DNA from: Candidatus Dojkabacteria bacterium UBA3081
GTDB taxonomy: Bacteria > Patescibacteriota > Dojkabacteria > SC72
Length of the DNA: 5,728 bases
NCBI GenBank assembly: GCA_002366615.1
Contig: DFBL01000019.1
Span: 1,451-7,178, forward strand
Reading direction: 5' to 3'
Under the pieces are notes generated by a model. It was given only the letters and a program-made list of their open reading frames with translations, did no database searches and was not told the DNA's origin. This document shows, in pieces, positions 1-5,728 of the stretch (position 1 is its first letter; every line of letters begins with the position of its first letter). Made by a program: the position numbers and the translations under genes.

Positions 1-23
1 TGTATTGGTAAAAATTTAAGTAG

Positions 24-326
24 TTATTTTGTTACAGCCAAAATATCATCTGTATCAACTATATATAGCTCCTCTCCCTCTATCTCTATTTCCTCTGGAG
101 AGTACTTCTTGAAATAGATCATATCTCCAAGCTTAACATCAAACTTTAATACCTTCCCTTCTTTGTCCTTTCCTTTTCCCAACTTTAAAACCTTACCAAA
201 GGAAGGTCTTTTCTCATCAGAAGCGTTAGGGGGAATGACAAGACCTCCAGGGGTCTTTTCTTGAACCTCTTCAGGTTGTACTAAAACTCTACTACCCAAA
301 GGTTGTATATTTATCTCTTTTGACAT
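24..326 (-). CDS. groES: Co-chaperonin GroES (Hsp10, Cpn10)
   Basis: GroES is the heptameric lid of the cytoplasmic GroEL folding chamber. The 100-residue product has the usual Cpn10 length and order. The N-terminal strand reads IQPLGSRVLVQP. The mobile loop near residues 25-36 carries GGLVIPP, where LVI matches the hydrophobic tripeptide (IVL in E. coli) that docks on GroEL. Next come the GKVLKLGKG strand and the KLGDMIYFKKYS segment (residues 65-76), and the C-terminal strand ends in DTDDILAV. The ATG at 326-324 gives the expected N-terminus. No Shine-Dalgarno is visible; the leader is a run of A and T. The gene is the last one on the minus strand here, with only 23 bases after the TAA stop, so a following groEL would lie outside the window. 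It has its own promoter and a CIRCE operator just upstream, which points to heat-shock control by HrcA. Identification is secure. Confidence 0.96.
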   Translation of the reverse strand: MSKEINIQPLGSRVLVQPEEVQEKTPGGLVIPPNASDEKRPSFGKVLKLGKGKDKEGKVLKFDVKLGDMIYFKKYSPEEIEIEGEELYIVDTDDILAVTK

Positions 327-348
327 TTTAAAAATTAAAACAAATTAA

Positions 349-375
349 TTAGCAATTCTCACAAAAGACTGCTAA
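349..375 (-). promoter_or_regulatory. CIRCE-type operator (HrcA binding site) of groES
   Basis: Read on the minus strand, the site is TTAGCAGTC, nine bases, then AATTGCTAA. The established CIRCE consensus is TTAGCACTC-N9-GAGTGCTAA. The spacing is exact, the left arm matches 8 of 9 and the right arm 7 of 9 positions, and the outer TTAGCA/TGCTAA bases of both arms are intact. It begins just downstream of the -10 hexamer and ends 22 bases before the groES ATG, so it covers the expected transcription start and early leader. This is the classic position for repression by HrcA. The hrcA gene is not in this window, so regulation is inferred from the site alone. Confidence 0.85.
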
Positions 376-377
376 GG

Positions 378-406
378 ATTTTAAATGGATATCGGAAATA
401 TGTCAA
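378..406 (-). promoter_or_regulatory. Sigma70-type promoter of groES
   Basis: On the minus strand, a consensus -35 hexamer TTGACA (406-401) is followed by a 17-base spacer and a -10 hexamer TAAAAT (383-378), which is 5 of 6 to TATAAT. Transcription would start near position 371, inside the CIRCE repeat. The -35 hexamer contains the TGA stop codon (405-403) of the upstream membrane-protein gene, so the promoter begins inside that gene's end. groES can therefore be transcribed independently of the murJ operon, although read-through from it is possible because no terminator is visible between them. Confidence 0.8.
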
Positions 407-1005
407 TATCTAGAACCCTTGAAAATAATACTATCCTCTAGCAACTCAATATTTTCAATATACCTTCCTACAAAACCATTCTCATTAAGTGTAACCAGTG
501 AATCTCCTATTCCTCTGTTAATAGTGTCATCCCAATCTGTAAAAGTGTGGATTGGAAAAGGTCCTACAAACAGTTCTTTGGTGTAAAGTTGAGCAGTTTG
601 CATATCATCCTTGTTTAAATCCATACTCGCCCATAGCCTTACTTCTTTGTATGAAAACTCAATATATATCTTCCATTTAGCTTTTTGGGGTTCAATATAC
701 ATTCTTTCAACAGTAATCTCTTCATTGGTATAGTTATTTAATACCGTAAAAAGAATCGCTCCAAACTCCTTTACTTTAAATTCTAAAAACTGTGTATCCT
801 CAGAAGAAAGGACAAATTGAGTTAATCTCTCTTCAACAGATACATCTTGTATACTTTCCTTAGTTATTACATACTCTTGTCGTATACCAGACTCAAAATC
901 CTTCTCCCAATTCCTGTATCTAAGTATTAAATATCCTCCTAACAAAACTATACAGAAGAAGAAGAAAAGGAAGAGCTTAAAGAGAACTTTGAAAAACTTT
1001 TTCAT
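403..1005 (-). CDS. Single-pass membrane-anchored protein of unknown function
   Basis: I do not recognise a named family with confidence. The 200-residue product starts with a lysine-rich stretch and a very hydrophobic, phenylalanine-rich segment (about residues 7-29). This looks like an uncleaved membrane anchor with the N-terminus inside. Residues 31-200 form one soluble, probably extracytoplasmic domain with alternating strand-like pieces: FGAILFTVLNN near 81-91, KWKIYIEFSYKEVRLWASMDL near 110-130, ELFVGPFPIHTF near 144-155, and a closing GRYIENIELLEDSIIFKG near 180-197. The layout, an anchor and then a small beta-rich domain, loosely recalls YpmS/DUF2140-type proteins, but this is only a resemblance by eye. 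Its ATG follows the murJ-like stop codon by three bases (TAA GGT ATG), so the two are very likely one operon and translationally coupled. The only Shine-Dalgarno-like bases, AAGG, lie in that junction. An envelope role linked to MurJ is an inference. Confidence 0.85.
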   Translation of the reverse strand: MKKFFKVLFKLFLFFFFCIVLLGGYLILRYRNWEKDFESGIRQEYVITKESIQDVSVEERLTQFVLSSEDTQFLEFKVKEFGAILFTVLNNYTNEEITVERMYIEPQKAKWKIYIEFSYKEVRLWASMDLNKDDMQTAQLYTKELFVGPFPIHTFTDWDDTINRGIGDSLVTLNENGFVGRYIENIELLEDSIIFKGSRY

Positions 1006-1008
1006 ACC

Positions 1009-2781
1009 TTACTTTTTTAATTTACCTTTCTTTACAATCTTGGTATAGAAGCCTTTTAACATATCCAACGCCATTTGATACTCTTTAGGAGAAAATATTT
1101 TTGAACCAATGAAGTAGGATACTCCTCCGTAGAGAGTAGTAAAAATTGTAAGGATTACAATCTGTACTGTTCTAGAAGTATCAAGTTGGAAATCGAAAAG
1201 TCTAAAAACAAAATACATACCTAATATCATAATTAGGGTATTAACTACTTTACTTAAAATGGGAGATACTGTCTCTTTCCAAGAGAAAACTTTTCTAAAC
1301 CTGTTTAGCATTACAGTAGCGATAACCATCTGAAAAAAGTATGAAATACTTAAGCTGAGGGCTAGCCCTCCAACTCCATATGTAGAATCTCCTCTTGTAG
1401 TCATCCACTGTAAAGTATCTTGTAAGAAAGATTTAAGTACGGGTAACACCCCCTCCCCATTAGCTTGAGATACCTGAACCCATATCTGTTCAACTATTGG
1501 TCTCCAGTCATAATAGTGGCTAAAGAAATTTGTTAAGAAATATGCCCCTAAAAGATTTATCACTATACCAGTAAGAATTGCAACTAACGGTTTCCATGTA
1601 TTCTTTAGTGCGTAAAAGGCTCTAAGTAATATCTGTACTACAGTTTGACCTACTATAGAGACAGAAAGTAGTGCTAAAGACCAAGAGGTAAGTAGAGTAT
1701 CTTGCCAGTCAAAAGCTCCTGTACCATATGTTAGACGCACAATTGGTAATCTTAATACCAAGAGTATTGCAACTATCGGAAAGACTAAATACAAAGAGAG
1801 TTGGATGGATTCATTAAGGACTCTCTTAAAATTTTCATCCTCCTTCTTACAGCAATACTGTGCTAAATCTGGTAGAGCAACTTGAGCTACTGCGCTACCA
1901 ATTATATTTATTGGAAACATATGTAAACTGTAAGCAAATCTATATGCACTTAGTGCTCCAGGCGTAAGAGTAAAACTAATAAAGGTATTAACAACAGTAT
2001 TAAATTGTTCTCCTAAAACACCCAACATCCTAGGGAATGCTAAAGAGAATGCTTTCCATATATCTGAATTCTTAACAATTTCTTTTACCTTTACCCCTAT
2101 TCCATCTGCCTCTTTGTAATATTTGATAAGGGATGGCAACTGAACAGCTAGATGAACAATAGACCCTATTACAGCAGAAATACCAATAGCTATTACACCT
2201 AAGTCAAACTGTTTTACTAATATATATGTACCAAATATCATAGCGACATTGTAAAAGAGAGGAGCTAGAGAAGTTATAAAGAATTGTTTCCTTACTTGTA
2301 GATATGCTGTAACAAAAGCACTTAAGCTTAAGAAAAGAGGAGATAGCAACCCTATCCTAAATAGATTAAGAAATAGATCATAATCACCCTCTCCTATCCT
2401 ATACCCCATATTTAATACCTGATGTGCATACTCATTGTTAATAACCCAATCGGTAATGGAATTAGAGAAAGCTAAAGCAAGAAGAATGAGTAATGTACAG
2501 AGAAAAAAGAAAACAGTTGTTAACTGTCTAAAAAGTTTGTTTAATCCTTTCTTCCCCTTTTCATATAGCTCATCTGTAAGAACAGGGATAATAGCTGCAT
2601 TTATTGAGCCTGCTACTAATACCATAAAGATGATATCTGGGATAGTAAATGCTGCCCAAAAGATATCAAGCTCATGAGAAGCACCAAATAGCTGTGCAAA
2701 TACTCTTAGCTTGAAAAATCCTAACACTTTGGTTAGGAAAAGGAGAAACATTACAGAGAAAATTCCATTCTTCTTTTTCAC
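1009..2781 (-). CDS. murJ: MurJ/MviN-family lipid II flippase, divergent
   Basis: MurJ proteins (MOP superfamily) flip lipid-linked peptidoglycan precursor across the cytoplasmic membrane. The product is 590 residues, against about 510 in E. coli, and almost entirely hydrophobic. Family hallmarks are visible in order: KVLGF (18-22) with FGA (32-34), D39 and P48; PRMLG (250-254) and the EQFNTVVNTFISF segment (258-270); FPINIIG and ALPDLA (289-306); and RAFYALKNTWKP (387-398). Several charged residues important in E. coli MurJ are changed: R18 and R24 are lysines, R52 is F52 and R270 aligns with S285. About 45 extra residues (roughly 422-467) lie between the segments matching TM11 and TM12, predicted outside the cell membrane. 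The start is a GTG at 2781-2779; an in-frame TGA at 2796-2794 excludes a longer form, and no clear Shine-Dalgarno is seen. The first of a two-gene operon. Transport of a different lipid-linked glycan cannot be excluded. Confidence 0.9.
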   Translation of the reverse strand: MKKKNGIFSVMFLLFLTKVLGFFKLRVFAQLFGASHELDIFWAAFTIPDIIFMVLVAGSINAAIIPVLTDELYEKGKKGLNKLFRQLTTVFFFLCTLLILLALAFSNSITDWVINNEYAHQVLNMGYRIGEGDYDLFLNLFRIGLLSPLFLSLSAFVTAYLQVRKQFFITSLAPLFYNVAMIFGTYILVKQFDLGVIAIGISAVIGSIVHLAVQLPSLIKYYKEADGIGVKVKEIVKNSDIWKAFSLAFPRMLGVLGEQFNTVVNTFISFTLTPGALSAYRFAYSLHMFPINIIGSAVAQVALPDLAQYCCKKEDENFKRVLNESIQLSLYLVFPIVAILLVLRLPIVRLTYGTGAFDWQDTLLTSWSLALLSVSIVGQTVVQILLRAFYALKNTWKPLVAILTGIVINLLGAYFLTNFFSHYYDWRPIVEQIWVQVSQANGEGVLPVLKSFLQDTLQWMTTRGDSTYGVGGLALSLSISYFFQMVIATVMLNRFRKVFSWKETVSPILSKVVNTLIMILGMYFVFRLFDFQLDTSRTVQIVILTIFTTLYGGVSYFIGSKIFSPKEYQMALDMLKGFYTKIVKKGKLKK

Positions 2782-2818
2782 AATTTCTAGGTATCAATAT
2801 ATATAAAATGCGCATAAT

Positions 2819-2847
2819 ATCATAAGGTATAAACAGATTTTTATCAA
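2819..2847 (-). promoter_or_regulatory. Predicted sigma70-type promoter of the murJ operon
   Basis: On the minus strand the divergent intergenic region contains TTGATA (2847-2842), a 17-base spacer and TATGAT (2824-2819). Each hexamer matches 5 of 6 consensus positions. Transcription would start near 2812, giving a leader of about 30 bases before the GTG of murJ. The region is AT-rich, so a chance match is possible, but the spacing is optimal and the position is right. No operator-like inverted repeat was noticed. Confidence 0.6.
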
Positions 2848-2881
2848 ATATTTTTAATAACTACCCTATACAATTAAATAT

Positions 2882-3433
2882 ATGAGTTTAATCGCATACC
2901 TCTTTCCAAGACAGTGTATTTTATGTTCAAAAGTTGGTTATGATATATGCCCAGACTGTTTTAAGAGCTTGATTAGAACACTTCCATCCTGTTTTGTTTG
3001 TAAAAAGCTTAGTCACAATAGTTGGAGTCACAATAAATGCTCAGATACACATATTCAATATTTTACTGGTTGGTATATGTCAAAGGAAGTAGAAAAGATA
3101 GTTGAGAAGAAAAGAACCTCAGGCGTGTACTCTTTACATGAATATCTGTTAAAAATCTTAATTAAGAAATTAAATATAGAAGAAGAACTATTAGATTCAA
3201 AAATATATCCAATACTCAGTAAAAATAGTAGTATAGAAAAAATAAACAACCACTTAACAAAACTAATCGATAACAGTAACTCCTCTAATGATAAATTGTT
3301 TTTAATAGGAGAATCATTACCCAAAAATTTCTCTGTAGAACAAAGAGGACCTCTTTTAAAGAAGTCCTCTCGTATTACAATCCTATGTCTATTTGAATCT
3401 ATTCAGTCAAAAGATTCTCATCATTATTATTAG
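2882..3433 (+). CDS. ComF-like double zinc-finger protein with degenerate phosphoribosyltransferase part
   Basis: The 183-residue product begins like ComF/amidophosphoribosyltransferase-family proteins. The N-terminus LFPRQCILC is followed by paired cysteines C12/C15, C23/C26, C37/C40 and a last C53 with nearby histidines (H45, H50), consistent with two small zinc-binding modules. The segment around 63-95 (GWYMSKEVEKIVEKKR, then a helix) matches the place where ComF proteins have their 'YxGxVRxLIxxxKY' helix. The rest is hard to align. No acidic PRPP-binding loop (DDVxTTGxT type) is present, and the protein stops where that loop should begin: ITILCLFES (165-173) may be the remnant of the preceding strand. 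Full ComF proteins run to about 220-240 residues. It is either a naturally reduced, non-catalytic relative or a decaying gene; the intact frame and cysteines favour the former. The start ATG lacks a Shine-Dalgarno; only a weak TATACA box (2867-2872) lies upstream. Its end overlaps the opposing gene by 35 bp. Confidence 0.75.
   Translation: MSLIAYLFPRQCILCSKVGYDICPDCFKSLIRTLPSCFVCKKLSHNSWSHNKCSDTHIQYFTGWYMSKEVEKIVEKKRTSGVYSLHEYLLKILIKKLNIEEELLDSKIYPILSKNSSIEKINNHLTKLIDNSNSSNDKLFLIGESLPKNFSVEQRGPLLKKSSRITILCLFESIQSKDSHHYY
3337..3370 (-). terminator. Intrinsic terminator of the ligase-TPR gene, inside the ComF-like gene
   Basis: Read on the minus strand, the stem starts 28 bases after the TAG stop of the ligase-TPR gene. 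The left arm AGAGGACTTCTT and right arm AAGAGGTCCTCT pair over 12 bp with one G-U wobble and a three-base TAA loop. The T-rich tail TTGTTCT follows directly. In plus-strand RNA the wobble pair becomes a C-A mismatch and no U tract follows, so the signal works best for minus-strand transcription. It lies in codons for residues 155-163 of the convergent ComF-like gene. The U tract is interrupted by G and C, which lowers confidence. Confidence 0.65.
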
Positions 3434-5723
3434 GAACTAAAAGGTCTTCTTCGGCCTTCTCAATTAAAGGCTCTTCATCCTTTAAGTCAATCTCCTCTTG
3501 TGTAGTATCTGCCCCCAACTCTTCAAGACTTGCCATAACCCCATCATATATCTCTCCAGTAGTTATCTCATTAAGTTCAAGAAGTTCTTTTGCAGCAGTG
3601 AAATATGCAATTGCATCCTCTGTCTCTCCCATCTCTCTATATACTGCACCCGCTAAAAGAATTGCGAATACATTATTATTATTTATATTTATTGCAGTAT
3701 TTAAAGCTGATAAAGCCTTTTCATAGTCCTCTTTAATTACATAAATTTGTCCAGCTTTGTAGTATGCATCATAATCTAAAGGATTAAGATTAACACTAGC
3801 CTGTAAAGCATTCAAAGCATCTTCTTCATAACCAGATAGGCCTGTGTTAATAAAACCTAGATATACAGAAGCTCTTGTATTCCAGTTAGCATACATTAAG
3901 GGAGAAGTATTTGTTGCTTTCTTAGATAGGTCAATAGCCGTATTTTTCCAAACAGATATTTCAGATAGGATTGCATCAGCATTATCTTGATCCTCCTGTG
4001 CCTTCTCACTAAGAAGTCTTATTATTTCAACAGAAACTAAACTCGCCTTCCTATTTATATATGGATTGGATTGGTTGTATTCCAAAGCTTTGTCATAGTA
4101 ATTTGCCATTCTAACTAGATACTCTTCTCTTACTTCAAAATCTATTTCCTCTACTTCGTAATCTGTATACTCTCTATTTTTCTCAACATTGTATGCCTCT
4201 GCTCTAACAACATATGCTAGACTCATTGTTCTAGTAAACAGAAGTATCAATCCTCCAGTAGTTAAAAGTGTTACTACTATAGTAAAGAACCAATTAATAC
4301 CCTCCATTGTCTTGTTTATATCCTTAGAGGCATCTCCCCCTATATTTACAGCCCAGAACTTTAAAACAAACTCCTCGTTATCCTCTTCCTTGCTATTAAA
4401 TGCCACTAACAGCAGAGTACTAACAAAGAGTAAAAAGTACATCAAGAAAGAGAATGGAATAAAGAAGGAAGCAAGAAAGATAAAGAATCCATTAATAGCT
4501 AAAATGAATGAAAATGGTTTTCTATCTCCCTTCGATTCAGTTACCTGCTTTATTAACAATCTCAAATATACAATACCCAATAGTACCCATACCGTTGTAC
4601 CAATAAGTCCTCGATTGGCCAAAGTTGTAAAAATCTCGTTTGATCCATTTACGAAAGTTGTATTCCCAAGAAGACTAACTGTATTGCCTCCAGGTCTGTA
4701 TAGATGGTATGCAATAGCAAAAGAGTCATTTCCTAATCCAACTAGCCCTCTTGCAAAGTTGTCTACAATAGATGAACTTGCAACTACCCATGAAATATCC
4801 GCTCCCAAAGTTACTGGTGTAAGTGTTGAAAAAGATTCCCCTAATATTGATTCCCTAAATGATTCATACTGGAAACCAATACTAAATGTTAATACTAAAG
4901 CTCCAAGGACTAAGAGTAATACAGGGAGACTCTTTTGAGATTTCTTTAAATGAATCCAAAGTACAAGACATACAGGAACCAATAAAACAAACAGAAGTAT
5001 TGGAAGAAGAGCTCCTCTGTTTACCGAAAATATTGGTATTAATATAAATGAGGTAATCAAAGCTACAATTGGAAACAACAATCCTTGGTACTTCTTTTCC
5101 TTTAATGAGGAAATTACAAGAAATATATTTAATAGAATAGAGGTCCCAGATATTACTAAAATCTCTTTGAAAGAAAAGGAGAGTGGTAATCCTACAACAA
5201 AGAACTCTTTTACAAAGGGTACCCATCCAAATACATTAATATTAAAAACAGAGAGTACGCTAAGAACCTGAAGTATTAATATCCCAATAGAGAGAGCATA
5301 GCCACTCAAAATCAAATCCTTCCTCTTTTGGAAAAACCCTCTACCAAGGTAAAATAGAAGAAAGAGAAAAACCATTACTAATAATCCACCACCCATTCTC
5401 CCATCATATCCCCATATTCCAATCCAACTATCTTTTGCAAATACTCCTGAGATTAGAAAAGAGAGAAATAGGAGTAGAAAAACTTTATCAAATGAAGATT
5501 TCCTTATTGATATCTTCCCATCCCATATCCATTTAATTATTTCTAACAGAATAATAAATGAAGAAAGGAATATAAAAACAACACTTTTTAATATCTCTGT
5601 TGAATCATAAGGCAAAGGTATAACAAACCAAGGAATGATTACCAGAGTAATATAGAAAAGTATTCTTTGTAATCCAGAAATCATATCGAATACCGACGTT
5701 AATGTTTTGTTCTCTTTTGACAT
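3399..5723 (-). CDS. O-antigen ligase/polymerase-like (Wzy_C) membrane protein with C-terminal TPR domain
   Basis: This 774-residue protein combines a polytopic membrane core with TPR repeats. Hydrophobic segments lie at roughly 19-37, 43-64, 80-95, 111-127, 137-158, 186-206, 213-232, 237-257, 265-282, 373-391, 404-420, 421-441 and 478-497. The loop at about 283-372 is the large extracytoplasmic loop of the WaaL/Wzy/PglL superfamily, with GLGNDSFAIAYHLYRP (329-344) and NEIFTTLANRGLIG (362-375). NRGALL (235-240) resembles the family's conserved arginine segment. The usual histidine before the NE motif is S361. Members transfer or polymerise lipid-linked glycans outside the membrane; the substrate here is unknown. 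After the last membrane segment, residues about 533-738 form roughly five TPR-like units, clearest at 632-700 (NPLDYDAYYKAGQIY, then YEKALSALNTAI), followed by an acidic tail. By positive-inside reasoning the TPRs face outward. The ATG at 5723 has only five bases before it, so a longer start or the promoter cannot be judged. Confidence 0.88.
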   Translation of the reverse strand: MSKENKTLTSVFDMISGLQRILFYITLVIIPWFVIPLPYDSTEILKSVVFIFLSSFIILLEIIKWIWDGKISIRKSSFDKVFLLLFLSFLISGVFAKDSWIGIWGYDGRMGGGLLVMVFLFLLFYLGRGFFQKRKDLILSGYALSIGILILQVLSVLSVFNINVFGWVPFVKEFFVVGLPLSFSFKEILVISGTSILLNIFLVISSLKEKKYQGLLFPIVALITSFILIPIFSVNRGALLPILLFVLLVPVCLVLWIHLKKSQKSLPVLLLVLGALVLTFSIGFQYESFRESILGESFSTLTPVTLGADISWVVASSSIVDNFARGLVGLGNDSFAIAYHLYRPGGNTVSLLGNTTFVNGSNEIFTTLANRGLIGTTVWVLLGIVYLRLLIKQVTESKGDRKPFSFILAINGFFIFLASFFIPFSFLMYFLLFVSTLLLVAFNSKEEDNEEFVLKFWAVNIGGDASKDINKTMEGINWFFTIVVTLLTTGGLILLFTRTMSLAYVVRAEAYNVEKNREYTDYEVEEIDFEVREEYLVRMANYYDKALEYNQSNPYINRKASLVSVEIIRLLSEKAQEDQDNADAILSEISVWKNTAIDLSKKATNTSPLMYANWNTRASVYLGFINTGLSGYEEDALNALQASVNLNPLDYDAYYKAGQIYVIKEDYEKALSALNTAININNNNVFAILLAGAVYREMGETEDAIAYFTAAKELLELNEITTGEIYDGVMASLEELGADTTQEEIDLKDEEPLIEKAEEDLLVPNNNDENLLTE

Positions 5724-5728
5724 TTTGG

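Noticed and set aside
314..329. A 16-base identity between the groES start and the ligase-TPR start (314-329 and 5711-5726)
   Set aside because: Both genes begin with the same common residues MSKE in an A-rich context, so chance and codon bias explain it; no repeat extends beyond.
403..405. Possible TGA recoding to glycine (genetic code 25 of some CPR lineages)
   Set aside because: The long genes of 590 and 774 codons contain no in-frame TGA and encode glycine with GGN. The TGA here ends a gene right at the groES promoter, so it behaves as a normal stop.
2435..2677. Plus-strand open frame of 80 codons inside the murJ-like gene
   Set aside because: Antisense to the conserved N-terminal part of the flippase, with no promoter, ribosome site or recognisable product.
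2867..2874. Promoter for the ComF-like gene (TATACA/TACAAT box)
   Set aside because: The -10-like box is plausible but no -35 hexamer sits at suitable spacing, and the start site would fall almost on the ATG; too weak to list as a feature.
3055..3324. Minus-strand open frame of 89 codons inside the ComF-like gene
   Set aside because: It is wholly antisense to a gene with conserved cysteine pairs, has no recognisable motif, and is serine/phenylalanine/isoleucine-rich as expected for an antisense shadow of lysine- and asparagine-rich coding.
3441..3458. Short hairpin (AAGGTC / GGCCTT) just after the ComF-like stop as a plus-strand terminator
   Set aside because: Only six base pairs including a wobble, no U tract after it, and it lies in the coding sequence of the opposing gene.
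4189..4938. Plus-strand open frame of 249 codons inside the ligase-TPR gene
   Set aside because: It lies antisense to the well-supported membrane protein, its product has no membrane or domain pattern that makes sense, and its length follows from the opposing gene's codon use.
4882..5226. Minus-strand open frame of 114 codons in another frame of the ligase-TPR gene
   Set aside because: Same-strand shadow frame; composition is odd (many cysteines and serines) and no motif is visible, while the overlapping frame has clear membrane segments.

Overview
This is an AT-rich bacterial window with five protein-coding genes and almost no spare sequence. Four genes lie on the minus strand and one on the plus strand. 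Several things are compatible with a small-genome, deep-branching bacterium of the Candidate Phyla Radiation (Patescibacteria): the composition, the tight packing, the weak or absent Shine-Dalgarno sequences, a very divergent MurJ-type flippase, a stripped-down ComF-like protein, and an O-antigen-ligase-like membrane protein fused to TPR repeats. This placement is an inference from style, because no rRNA or phylogenetic marker is present. TGA appears to be a normal stop, so the standard bacterial code (table 11) fits.

Layout from right to left, which is the reading direction of most genes. A 774-residue polytopic membrane protein with an O-antigen ligase/polymerase (Wzy_C-like) core and a C-terminal TPR domain occupies 5723-3399 on the minus strand. 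It is followed by a convincing intrinsic terminator at 3370-3337. That terminator lies inside the 3' end of the convergent plus-strand gene at 2882-3433, a ComF-like double zinc-finger protein whose phosphoribosyltransferase part looks degenerate. The two genes overlap tail to tail by 35 bp. A 100-bp divergent intergenic region separates the ComF-like gene from a minus-strand murJ-like gene (2781-1009, GTG start), which has a good sigma70-type promoter. Three bases after murJ starts a 200-residue single-pass membrane protein of unknown function (1005-403), almost certainly cotranscribed with it. Last is groES (326-24). It has its own near-perfect sigma70 promoter (TTGACA-17-TAAAAT) and a CIRCE-type inverted repeat (9-9-9 geometry) for the heat-shock repressor HrcA.

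Most of the window is about the cell envelope: lipid-linked precursor flipping (MurJ-like), a coupled anchored extracytoplasmic protein, and glycan ligation or polymerisation (Wzy_C-like). groES is a separately regulated chaperone gene, and groEL may follow just beyond position 1. I do not see a mobile element, CRISPR array, RNA gene or clear new defence system. The items most worth following up are the loss of key charged residues in the MurJ-like protein, its coupling to an unknown partner, the ComF-like protein without a PRPP loop, the ligase without its usual histidine, and the terminator embedded in an opposing coding sequence.
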